Source of the DNA: a virus
Virus record (IMG/VR): IMGVR_UViG_3300045051_000099
Span: 1 to 42,113 of that record
Strand: one strand, 5' to 3'
DNA: 42,113 bases
Below the pieces are notes generated by a model. That model saw only the letters and a list, made by a program, of their open reading frames with translations, did no database searches and was not told the DNA's origin. Positions 30,814 to 36,698 of the stretch are shown here, piece after piece. Position 1 is the stretch's first letter, and every line of letters starts with the position of its first letter. A program made the translations under genes and the position numbers.

Positions 30814-31239
30814 CTAGGAGAGGCTTATCACCCGCCCAGCCTTCGGTGTCTGACCGTCTTCGCCGGTTTCGTGAAGTTGGACTTGGTTGCAGTTGTCGCA
30901 AATCATCTCCCAGCAGTCGGCTTCGTCGCCGTGCTCAGAGCAAACGGCAGGGCTCTCGCTGTAGTTGTCGTGGTCGCACGGCATTACGTAGTTCTCGCAG
31001 TAGTTCGAATTGCAGTCGCCAGCGCATTCGGCGTCCTCGCAAGAGGTTTCGTATTGCATTGCGTCCGGCTCTGAGCCGGTCAAGAGGATGAAAGCGTGCC
31101 TCATTGCGTCCACAAAGCCCTCTTCGTATTTGCGCTCCATTGTGTCCTCGAAGCGGTATCCCGAAGCGTGCTCGGCGCGTGAAGCACGTGCAAAGGCAGC
31201 AAGCGATTCGGTGTATGACTTGTAAAATTCGGTGCTCAT
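30814..31239 (-). CDS. Cysteine-rich early protein
   Basis: A 141-residue protein from ATG 31239 (AGAGGGA upstream); a longer upstream extension reads into the regulatory repeat and is rejected. Residues 1-60 are helical (FYKSYTESLAAFARASRAEH). The C-terminal half is acidic and Cys-rich (CEDAECAGDCNSNYCENY, CEH-like, MICDNCNQVQLHE), ending in CxxC. Multiple zinc sites are likely. It lies downstream of repeat copy 2 and is followed by a strong terminator, so it may be a separate transcription unit. Confidence 0.72.
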   Translation of the reverse strand: MSTEFYKSYTESLAAFARASRAEHASGYRFEDTMERKYEEGFVDAMRHAFILLTGSEPDAMQYETSCEDAECAGDCNSNYCENYVMPCDHDNYSESPAVCSEHGDEADCWEMICDNCNQVQLHETGEDGQTPKAGRVISLS

Positions 31240-31295
31240 TTGTCCCTCTCTGTGCGGGCACGGTGCCCGGCACGGTTCAATTCTGGCACGGCACA

Positions 31296-31330
31296 GCACC
31301 GCACCAATTCCAGCCGTCCCCTTCTAGCCG
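31296..31330 (-). repeat. Early repeat family, copy 2
   Basis: Carries the same core as copy 1, with one extra base (GGAATTGG). It is about 57 bases upstream of the Cys-rich gene's ATG and is preceded, on the minus strand, by the TGAGCA palindrome at 31341-31363. Similarity to copy 3 extends over roughly 75 bases. Confidence 0.8.
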
Positions 31331-31340
31331 GTAGGTTTAG

Positions 31341-31363
31341 TGAGCAGTTTTACGTCATGCTCA
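31341..31363. promoter_or_regulatory. TGAGCA-N11-TGCTCA operator, site 1
   Basis: Inverted hexamers with an 11-base spacer lie at a fixed distance from repeat copy 2, identical in arm sequence and spacing to site 2 at 32091-32113. It overlaps the place where a -35 box would lie relative to TAGAAG in the repeat, so a repressor or activator could act here. Confidence 0.65.
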
Positions 31364-31382
31364 GGACGCTTGAAGGGACAAG

Positions 31383-31973
31383 TTATCGGATGATCCTTGG
31401 TTGCTGGATCGCGGCAAAGGTGCCGTGGGTTAGGCGAATTGGTGCCGGCTTGTTTGGGTTGTCGCTGTTGCCGAGCTCGATTTTCCAATCTTCGAGCTTC
31501 TTACCTAGTCGATCGACAACCTTGGTTAGGCGGCTCAGTAGGGTTATTGAGAGCTCAACCGGGGTTGCTTCAGTGCCACGTTGCCACTTAGCAACCATCT
31601 CAGCTACCGGTGGGTAATTGCCCTGCACGTGGCGGGCGATGATGGCTTGGCCGTTGAATTGCATGGTGTAGCCGTCGTCGTTCAGCTCGATGGTGCCATA
31701 AAGGTTCATGCCCTTCGGCGCTTTCAAGCGACTGATGAAGTTAGCGACGCCATGAGTGATTCCAAAGGTGATGGTTTCGCCTGAGTAATCAAGCTCATAA
31801 CTAGCGCTAACGATCGCGTAGCGGTCGGTTGCCACGGCAACAAGCATGCCGTCGCTGAATAGCGTGCAACGGACTTGCTCCAGTACTGGAGTGGCAGACT
31901 TATCTTTGCAAGCGATGTTGATTAGTGAAGCAATTGACTTAGCGGTTGCTAGGTCGATGTTGATAGTACTCAT
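31383..31973 (-). CDS. DnaN-like sliding clamp, two-domain short form
   Basis: A 196-residue protein. The segment SATPVLEQVRCTLFSDGMLV AND-like continuation AVATDRYAIVSASYEL matches the second domain of bacterial β-clamps. GNYPPVAEMVAKW and the C-terminal PIRLTHGTFAAIQQP match the domain-III region and its end. Normal DnaN has three domains and about 370 residues and works as a dimer; this version appears to contain only two, so a T4 gp45/PCNA-like trimer would restore a six-domain ring. It should tether a polymerase, presumably the host's. GAAGGGA precedes the ATG; it lies downstream of repeat copy 3. Confidence 0.75.
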   Translation of the reverse strand: MSTINIDLATAKSIASLINIACKDKSATPVLEQVRCTLFSDGMLVAVATDRYAIVSASYELDYSGETITFGITHGVANFISRLKAPKGMNLYGTIELNDDGYTMQFNGQAIIARHVQGNYPPVAEMVAKWQRGTEATPVELSITLLSRLTKVVDRLGKKLEDWKIELGNSDNPNKPAPIRLTHGTFAAIQQPRIIR

Positions 31974-32048
31974 GTTATTAGTCCCTTCAGACTTATCGGT
32001 TATCGCTAGCGGTTGTTAGCGATGGTTATAGTTTGCCGAACAGTGCAA

Positions 32049-32080
32049 CACCGCACCATTCCAGCCGTCCCTTCTACTCG
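32049..32080 (-). repeat. Early repeat family, copy 3
   Basis: The same core as the other copies. On the minus strand TAGAAGGGACGGCTGGAATG is followed by GTGCGGTG. It lies about 76 bases upstream of the clamp gene start, next to operator site 2. Confidence 0.8.
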
Positions 32081-32090
32081 GTAGGGGGGT

Positions 32091-32113
32091 TGAGCAGTTT
32101 AGCGACTTGCTCA
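32091..32113. promoter_or_regulatory. TGAGCA-N11-TGCTCA operator, site 2
   Basis: TGAGCA at 32091-32096 and TGCTCA at 32108-32113 have the same 11-base spacing as site 1. The placement relative to the repeat is the same within a base or so. Two independent copies with conserved spacing are good evidence for a binding site. Confidence 0.65.
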
Positions 32114-32124
32114 GGTCGTTGGTG

Positions 32125-32523
32125 CTATGCGTTTACTGGTGATTCCTCATTGCGGTTGGAGCGAACCAACACGGTGCGGGTGAAAACGCTGGTGCCCCAG
32201 CTGATATCGTGCCCGGCTGATTCGGCTTCGACCTCAACCGATGTCCCGGCACGTTCGCCGTTGTCCCAGTCACGGATGCGAAGCTTGCCGGTCACAACGA
32301 TGCGGTCACCCTTGTTGAATGATCCTGCCATTCCGATTGCTAGTTCGTGGAAGCCGGTCACGGTGAACCAATTGGTTTCGCCATCGACCCACTTGTTCTG
32401 GTTCTTATCGAACCGGCGCTGACTTGAAGCCAGTCTGAACGATGTAATCGGTAGGCCGTCCTGGGTGACTAGGTGGCGTGGTGTGGTGGTGATTAGGCCG
32501 GTCACGGTGATTGATTCTGACAT
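32125..32523 (-). CDS. ssb: Single-stranded DNA-binding protein
   Basis: A 132-residue OB-fold SSB from ATG 32523 (GAAGGGA seven bases upstream; an earlier in-frame ATG is rejected). Motifs in order: ITVTGLITTTPRHLVTQDGL, SFRLASSQRRFDKNQNKWVD, NWFTVTGFHELAIGMAGSFN and KGDRIVVTGKLRIRDW. This matches the short SSB-like proteins of Actinobacteria. The acidic C-terminal tip DDDIPF used to recruit partners is absent; the end is NRNEESPVNA. It should coat ssDNA at phage forks. Confidence 0.9.
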   Translation of the reverse strand: MSESITVTGLITTTPRHLVTQDGLPITSFRLASSQRRFDKNQNKWVDGETNWFTVTGFHELAIGMAGSFNKGDRIVVTGKLRIRDWDNGERAGTSVEVEAESAGHDISWGTSVFTRTVLVRSNRNEESPVNA

Positions 32524-32566
32524 TTTGATTCCCTTCATTGATTTAGTGGGTCTAACTGACCCCCAA

Positions 32567-32594
32567 GCCCGGCTGTAGGGGGATACAGCCGGGC
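32567..32594 (-). terminator. Hairpin between the first early gene and ssb
   Basis: A perfect 11-bp stem (GCCCGGCTGTA at 32567-32577 with 32584-32594) and 6-base loop. There is no U run after it on the minus strand, so it may only attenuate or stabilise mRNA, or give SSB an independent level. Confidence 0.65.
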
Positions 32595-32605
32595 AAGGGC
32601 ATTGG

Positions 32606-32875
32606 TTAGTCCTTCTTTAGTTCGTCCAGAATTGCGGTGTATAGCGACTTGATTAGTTTGGCCTTGTGACTGGCTGGCAGGTCATACCAACTGAATGACC
32701 CGGCGCTCAATGCTTGGAGTTTATTGTATGTAGCAAAGAGGGCGTCCTGTTGCGGGCCAGTCAATTCCCAATAGATACCGAACCAGTCTGGGCTTAGCCC
32801 GGCGTGGCTAGCCAAGATGTAGGCGGTGACACGTGCGTGCTCTTCCCTAGTTGGGGTGATGTCGATTGTCTGCAT
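32606..32875 (-). CDS. First leftward early protein, hypothetical
   Basis: An 89-residue protein from ATG 32875 (GAAGGGA upstream). The longer frame starts in the regulatory region and is rejected. It is helical with many aromatic residues (ITPTREEHARVTAYILASHA, GIYWELTGPQQDALFATYNK). I do not recognise the family. It lies directly downstream of repeat copy 4 and opposite the tandem-XRE regulator, the place where phages often put a lytic-switch or immediate-early protein. Confidence 0.66.
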   Translation of the reverse strand: MQTIDITPTREEHARVTAYILASHAGLSPDWFGIYWELTGPQQDALFATYNKLQALSAGSFSWYDLPASHKAKLIKSLYTAILDELKKD

Positions 32876-33045
32876 TTCTGTATCCCTTCTGAGTGAGCCG
32901 GGAGCGGGGGTGCCCCCGGCTTCGATAACAATTTCAGCAGAGTTGATGTTGTGAACCAATTCCAGCCGTCCCCCTATAGCTAGCAACGCACCCCTAAAAA
33001 TTGAATTTGCAATACCTGTCTACTAACTTTGCTATACTCGCTGGT
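32876..33045. promoter_or_regulatory. Divergent early/regulator control region
   Basis: This 170-bp gap between divergent genes holds a G/C-rich hairpin in the leader of the leftward gene (GCCGGG at 32897-32902 with CCCGGC at 32915-32920), repeat copy 4, and the promoter of the regulator gene. It is the natural candidate for the genome's main transcription switch. Confidence 0.6.
32957..32985 (-). repeat. Early repeat family, copy 4
   Basis: The shared core GGACGGCTGGAATTGGT lies 82 bases upstream of the leftward gene start. TATAGG replaces TAGAAG at the -10-like place. The flanking palindrome is absent. Confidence 0.7.
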
Positions 33046-33046
33046 A
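33033..33046 (+). promoter_or_regulatory. -10 box placed for a leaderless regulator mRNA
   Basis: TATACT at 33033-33038 is a near-consensus -10 box and ends seven bases before ATG 33046. There is no Shine-Dalgarno sequence upstream. Transcription would start at the ATG itself, as for the λ cI message from PRM and many actinobacterial genes. The -35 region is weak; TTGCAA lies 20 bases upstream. Confidence 0.6.
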
Positions 33047-33558
33047 TGGCTCGTATCGCAGATCATCCAATAAGGGTCGCTCGCCTAAAGGCAGGGCTGT
33101 CTCAGAATAAGTTGGCCGGCCTAGCTGGCATCCATCGCTCGGCTCTCACAGCTATTGAGGATGGCAGAACCCAGAACCCCACAGACAAGCTGATCGGCAC
33201 CTTGGCGACAAGCCTAGGTATCTCGGCCCAGTCATTACGTCAGGAGATTACCGAATGGTTAGACAAGCCCTTGCCAAATTCTTTGCGACCATCAGCACAA
33301 AACTTGATGCTGATACCGCCTTACACACTTGGGCAGTATTACAAGACGTTTCAGCAGTGGAGATCAGAAATTGCACCTACCCAGACAGCGTTTGCGAGTT
33401 TGTTGCGTATCAATCCTGCGATTGTTCGTGATTACGAGAACGGCAAGTACCAAGTGATGCCTGATAGCTTGTCGGGCAAGATGCTCAAGGCATTCGAGCA
33501 ATACGGCTTTAGCCCGGACTACCTAGTTGCATTGGAAGGCTTACCACGTGGACATTAG
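33046..33558 (+). CDS. Tandem-XRE DNA-binding regulator
   Basis: A 170-residue protein from ATG 33046. Residues 9-63 (IRVARLKAGLSQNKLAGLAG...HRSALTAIEDG) are a clear Cro/CI-type HTH. Residues 100-150 (FQQWRSEIAPTQTAFASLLR, then INPAIVRDYENGK) form a second, degenerate one. There is no peptidase domain of LexA/CI type. It is likely the switch regulator acting on the TGAGCA palindromes or the divergent region. It is followed by, and overlaps, the probable TerS gene, an arrangement I have seen in actinophages. Which state it promotes cannot be told. Confidence 0.85.
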   Translation: MARIADHPIRVARLKAGLSQNKLAGLAGIHRSALTAIEDGRTQNPTDKLIGTLATSLGISAQSLRQEITEWLDKPLPNSLRPSAQNLMLIPPYTLGQYYKTFQQWRSEIAPTQTAFASLLRINPAIVRDYENGKYQVMPDSLSGKMLKAFEQYGFSPDYLVALEGLPRGH

Positions 33559-34282
33559 TAAATTCGAAAGCAGGTTAGAAAGTGAACGCAAAACTAAAGA
33601 GCAAGAACTGTTTGAGCGTGTATTGGCAGCTGCCGTTGCTGCGGATCGGCAAGGTTTATTCTTGGAAACTTCAGTTATTCTGGACCAAGATGCCGAGCTT
33701 ACAAAGTCAGACGTGGAGCTTGTATGGAGTTCATCGAAGCTTCAACGTGCATTGTCTGACCGTGGTATCAAGACGACTTCTAATCCAAATCTCACGCTCC
33801 GGCAAGAAACTTTCCTTCAAGCGTATCTAAACCCGCTCAACATGATGCCACCGCAAGTCTTGGCTAAGCGGATGAAGATCAACTTGGCTGAGATCGATGG
33901 CTGGATGCGCCAGAAAGAATTTGCAGCTGCTATGTCAGCTAAGGCTGAGGACAACCTAAAGAAGTACATTCCGATGGCTGATGCTGCTTTGGGCCAGCTG
34001 ATCCAGCAGGGTGACATGAAGGCGATTACATTCGTCAACCAGTTGACCGGGCGCTTTGATCCGAACGCTAAGCAGAACCTTGACTTGCCAGCGATCTTGA
34101 TGCAGATCCAAGACATCATTTTGCGACACGTGCGCGAGCCAGAGATTAAGCGTAATATTGCTCGTGAGCTGATCGCACTTGCACAGGGTCAATCTCCGCT
34201 ATCTGTCGTACCGGAGCCCACTTCTGAGCCTGAACCTGCTACGATTGCTATTGAGGCGACAGTTGTAAAAGACGAACAATAG
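33548..34282 (+). CDS. Probable terminase small subunit
   Basis: A 244-residue protein from GTG 33548, which overlaps the regulator stop; GGAAGG lies upstream. The core (residues 82-163) reads LTLRQETFLQAYLNPLNMMP, VLAKRMKINLAEIDGWMRQK and ALGQLIQQGDMKAITFVNQL, the HTH-plus-oligomerisation layout of small terminases that recognise the packaging site. The C-terminal DIILRHVREPEIKRNIAREL fits the TerL-contact helix. It lies about 20 kb from TerL on the other strand, which is unusual. A different DNA-binding protein cannot be excluded. Confidence 0.65.
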   Translation: MDISKFESRLESERKTKEQELFERVLAAAVAADRQGLFLETSVILDQDAELTKSDVELVWSSSKLQRALSDRGIKTTSNPNLTLRQETFLQAYLNPLNMMPPQVLAKRMKINLAEIDGWMRQKEFAAAMSAKAEDNLKKYIPMADAALGQLIQQGDMKAITFVNQLTGRFDPNAKQNLDLPAILMQIQDIILRHVREPEIKRNIARELIALAQGQSPLSVVPEPTSEPEPATIAIEATVVKDEQ

Positions 34283-34291
34283 GATTGATTC

Positions 34292-34900
34292 ATGGCGTAT
34301 ACAACCACCACCCGCCTCGGACTAAAGAAGGCAGTGCCGGGCTCTAACCAGCCATTTGAAACTGCTGTATTCAACGAGAACTACGACAAGCTTGATGCTG
34401 AGGCAGTTGCTGCGGATACCAGACTCGACTCGATCGAGGCGATCAATACCACTCAGAACTCTCGCCTAACCGCGCTTGAAGCTACTGACGTAGCTTATGA
34501 CACCAGATTAGATTCACTAGAGGCTTATGATGTCGCACTTGATGGGCGCCTTGACACGCTTGAGGGCCAAAACCTTAATACTCGTCTTACTTCTGCTGAA
34601 GCGCTAAATGCCACTCAGACAACTCGTCTGAACGGCATTGACGCCCTAAACACAACTCAGGATTCTCGCCTTACAGCGATCGAAACCCTAAACACTACTC
34701 AGAACACTCGCTTGACAACAATCGAAGCTCTGAATGCAACTCAGGATGGTCGCCTGACAGCTATTGAAAGCCTAAACTCTTCACAGGCAGCAACATTGAC
34801 TTCATATGGAACTCGCCTAGATGGCATTGATTCTTTGAACTCAACTCAGACAGCTCGTCTAAACAACCTTGAAACTCGCATTCAGGGCGGAACTCCATAA
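34292..34900 (+). CDS. Coiled-coil tail fibre with 14-residue repeats
   Basis: A 202-residue protein. Residues 1-40 (TTTTRLGLKKAVPGSNQPFE then NENYDKLDAE) are a common N-terminal anchor of phage fibre proteins. The rest is a tandem 14-residue unit of the type LNTTQDSRLTAIEA, repeated about ten times with drift, which should form a trimeric coiled coil. It lies far from the other fibre genes, beside the lysis cassette. Unit number could vary by recombination. It may be a side fibre or a spike that contacts the cell wall. Confidence 0.75.
   Translation: MAYTTTTRLGLKKAVPGSNQPFETAVFNENYDKLDAEAVAADTRLDSIEAINTTQNSRLTALEATDVAYDTRLDSLEAYDVALDGRLDTLEGQNLNTRLTSAEALNATQTTRLNGIDALNTTQDSRLTAIETLNTTQNTRLTTIEALNATQDGRLTAIESLNSSQAATLTSYGTRLDGIDSLNSTQTARLNNLETRIQGGTP
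34604..34876 (+). repeat. Tandem ~42-bp repeats in the fibre gene
   Basis: Six or so imperfect 42-base units, each encoding LN(A/T)TQ-x-x-RL-x-x-I-(E/D)-x, lie head to tail. The third-codon drift indicates age, so array length may still vary between relatives. Confidence 0.72.
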
Positions 34901-35166
34901 TGACTACACCAAGCGAACCACACGTAAAAGTCACCCTACAGACGATTTACGATAAGCAGCTCGACAACGAGAAACTGCTGGTCAGAACCCTTGAGCGCCT
35001 AGATGGGTTGGCTGACGTGCCGGATCGCTTGCGTAATCTCGAGATCAATTCTGCCAAGCAAGAGACTCAGGTGAAGGATATCAAAGAGGCTCAGCGAGTA
35101 GCCAAGGGTGCCACTATCTCTGCTATTATTGCCCTAGGGACGGCAGTAATTGCATTTTTTAAGTAG
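34900..35166 (+). CDS. Membrane-anchored coiled-coil protein of the lysis cassette
   Basis: An 88-residue protein with a helical coiled-coil body (residues 15-66, DKQLDNEKLLVRTLERLDGL) and a C-terminal membrane segment (GATISAIIALGTAVIAFFK). This matches the haemolysin-XhlA/holin-like proteins that accompany endolysin genes. It overlaps the fibre stop and lies 9 bases before the endolysin. It may be a second holin or an antiholin. Confidence 0.72.
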   Translation: MTTPSEPHVKVTLQTIYDKQLDNEKLLVRTLERLDGLADVPDRLRNLEINSAKQETQVKDIKEAQRVAKGATISAIIALGTAVIAFFK

Positions 35167-35175
35167 AGGATAATT

Positions 35176-35706
35176 ATGACTTACGTATTACCGTTCCCAG
35201 AGAGCAAGATCCCAAAGGGTGGCGACTTCGGAAACCAAGAAGCACCACGTACCAACGCTCACCGTGGTGTTGATTTTGCTATGCCAGCTGGTACTCCTAT
35301 CAAGTCTGCAACCGATGGGACTGTTGTTCTTGACAAGTGGTCAGACGTTCTTGGCTGGGTTCTAGTTGTTCGTTGCCCACGTGGCGTCACTTGGGGCTAC
35401 TGCCACCTACGCGAGAACTCAAAGCTAAACATTGGTGACAAGGTTGTTGCTGGTGAAACTGTTGTTGGTCTAGTTGGAAACACCGGATCAGCATCTCGTG
35501 GTGCTCACCTGCACATGACCTGTGGTGGCAAGGAAGAAACTTCGGTGTTCTATGGATGGGTTCAGGACCCTGTTGCTGCGATCAAGCGTCTTGCAGCGAA
35601 GGATGCCCCAAAGGCTGCGACTGTTCTTGCTGCCGAAGCACCTAAGACTGCTGCACCTGTCGCTGAGCCAGTGGCAAAGAAGCCTGAAGCAAAAAAGGCT
35701 AAGTAA
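35176..35706 (+). CDS. M23-family endolysin (peptidoglycan endopeptidase)
   Basis: A 176-residue protein whose whole catalytic domain is a lysostaphin-type fold: H29 and D33 in AHRGVDFAMP, H77 in YCHLRENSK, and HLHMTCGG with H111/H113 as zinc and catalytic ligands. The C-terminus is Ala/Pro/Lys-rich and low complexity, perhaps a wall-binding tail. No separate binding domain or signal peptide is visible, so it should need the holin encoded next. It would cut peptide cross-links of a Gram-positive-type wall. Confidence 0.9.
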   Translation: MTYVLPFPESKIPKGGDFGNQEAPRTNAHRGVDFAMPAGTPIKSATDGTVVLDKWSDVLGWVLVVRCPRGVTWGYCHLRENSKLNIGDKVVAGETVVGLVGNTGSASRGAHLHMTCGGKEETSVFYGWVQDPVAAIKRLAAKDAPKAATVLAAEAPKTAAPVAEPVAKKPEAKKAK

Positions 35707-35708
35707 AA

Positions 35709-35978
35709 ATGATCAAGCCAACTAAGAAGCAGATTAAGACTACTAAGCGCGTTCTATCGTTTGCGCTTGGTAGCTTTATTCTTGGTCTTGGCGCAGGAAA
35801 CATTGCCGGAATGGATTGGATCCAGTCTGGCTTATTCGGTGCCACAATGGGTGTACTAGGTGTTTTGGCTGCATTTTCTTTTGGCTACGCACGAGACGGC
35901 GAGCTATCTGACGATGAAGTCAACGCAATTATGAAAGAAGCAGTTGACAAGGCTGCTCAGAAGAAGAAGAGTGAATAA
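35709..35978 (+). CDS. Holin
   Basis: An 89-residue protein with a basic N-terminus, two hydrophobic segments at about residues 16-34 (LSFALGSFILGLGAGNIAG) and 40-59 (GLFGATMGVLGVLAAFSFGY), and a charged C-terminal tail (DKAAQKKKSE). Size, topology and position two bases after the endolysin fit a class II holin. The next tiny gene starts within its stop codon. Confidence 0.82.
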   Translation: MIKPTKKQIKTTKRVLSFALGSFILGLGAGNIAGMDWIQSGLFGATMGVLGVLAAFSFGYARDGELSDDEVNAIMKEAVDKAAQKKKSE

Positions 35979-36136
35979 TGGCAAAGAAACCATCACCATC
36001 CCCTAAGCCAATGACTTACTGGGAAAAAGAAGAGTCTACTCGTTCAAAGATGGACTGGAAGAACGCTGGCTTTTCTCCTGCTGAGAAGAAGGCTAAAGCT
36101 AAGCGTGATGCTCTAAAGAAGAAGATGGGCAAATAA
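35978..36136 (+). CDS. Tiny basic protein 1
   Basis: A 52-residue, Lys-rich protein (MAKKPSPSPKPMTYWEKEES then TRSKMDWKNAGFSPAEKKAK, ending ALKKKMGK). It starts within the holin stop (TAATG). Its C-terminal segment KAKRDALKKKMGK closely matches that of the next gene, so the two are probably diverged duplicates. No function is known to me. The charge suggests binding of nucleic acid or a membrane. Confidence 0.7.
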   Translation: MAKKPSPSPKPMTYWEKEESTRSKMDWKNAGFSPAEKKAKAKRDALKKKMGK

Positions 36137-36285
36137 TGGCTAAGTACGAACCTAAAGAACCTTACCACAAGAGTAAGAAAGCTTTTAAGCCTATGGGCGA
36201 GATGGGCGAAAGCAAAAAAGTCGAAAGTGCGGAGCACTCTAGAAAAGCTAAGCGCATGGCTCTAAAGAAGAAAATGGGCAAGTAA
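36136..36285 (+). CDS. Tiny basic protein 2
   Basis: A 49-residue Lys-rich protein (MAKYEPKEPYHKSKKAFKPM, ending MALKKKMGK). The start overlaps the upstream stop as TAATG. It shares the terminal ALKKKMGK exactly with protein 1 while the N-termini differ. The function is unknown. Confidence 0.7.
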   Translation: MAKYEPKEPYHKSKKAFKPMGEMGESKKVESAEHSRKAKRMALKKKMGK

Positions 36286-36423
36286 TTGCCAATTAAGTTC
36301 ACTGATAAGCAGGCTTACCACATGAAAGACGGTAAGCGTGACTACATGTCTAAGAAGCAGGGTATTGCTATTCAGCTTGCCAAGCTACGTGAACAGGGCA
36401 GAATTCCGCCTCGTAAGAAGTAA
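36286..36423 (+). CDS. Tiny basic protein 3
   Basis: A 45-residue protein read from TTG 36286, immediately after the stop of protein 2 (MPIKFTDKQAYHMKDGKRDY, then MSKKQGIAIQLAKLREQGRI). I recognise the YMSKKQGIAIQLAK-type core as similar to other small phage proteins of unknown role. The start codon is inferred from tight packing. It runs into the terminator. Confidence 0.62.
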   Translation: MPIKFTDKQAYHMKDGKRDYMSKKQGIAIQLAKLREQGRIPPRKK

Positions 36424-36425
36424 AA

Positions 36426-36451
36426 AAATCCCAGCTATTCAGCTGGGATTT
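36426..36451. terminator. Convergent bidirectional terminator
   Basis: AAATCCCAGCT (36426-36436) pairs with 36441-36451 across a 4-base loop. It ends the rightward lysis unit. Its right side lies within the last codons (KEEIPAE) of the leftward gene, so the leftward message is terminated inside or just past its stop. Confidence 0.88.
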
Positions 36452-36698
36452 CTTCTTTATCCGTCTCTTCGATCATGTCGTGTAGCAGAATGCTTACAGT
36501 CGGACATGGGTACTTAATGACAGTCCAATTGCCTTCATCTGGGTTATTGATGTTGGCCATCTCGGTGCAGTGGCTGCAACCCTCTACTGGCTTGTCGTTG
36601 TCTTCAAGCTCAAATTCAGCCAGATCGTGCAGTCCATAAACGCCATTTAGCGTCATGTACATAATCTTTGCTGATACTTCTAGTGCGTTATCGCTCAT
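36435..36698 (-). CDS. Small CxxC actinophage-type protein
   Basis: An 87-residue acidic protein. GVYGLHDLAEFELEDN, CSHCTEMANINNPDE and YPCPTVSILLHDMIE make the pattern GxxxxHxx...CxHC...YPCPT-x-x-ILL that I recognise in many actinobacteriophages; the cysteines probably bind zinc with a histidine. Function unknown. Its ATG overlaps the stop of the giant protein by four bases (ATGA). Confidence 0.75.
   Translation of the reverse strand: MSDNALEVSAKIMYMTLNGVYGLHDLAEFELEDNDKPVEGCSHCTEMANINNPDEGNWTVIKYPCPTVSILLHDMIEETDKEEIPAE

Noticed and set aside
31240-31299. Twenty-residue N-terminal extension of the Cys-rich early protein
   Set aside because: The extension reads through the regulatory repeat region, and a good AGAGGGA site sits just before the internal ATG at 31239.
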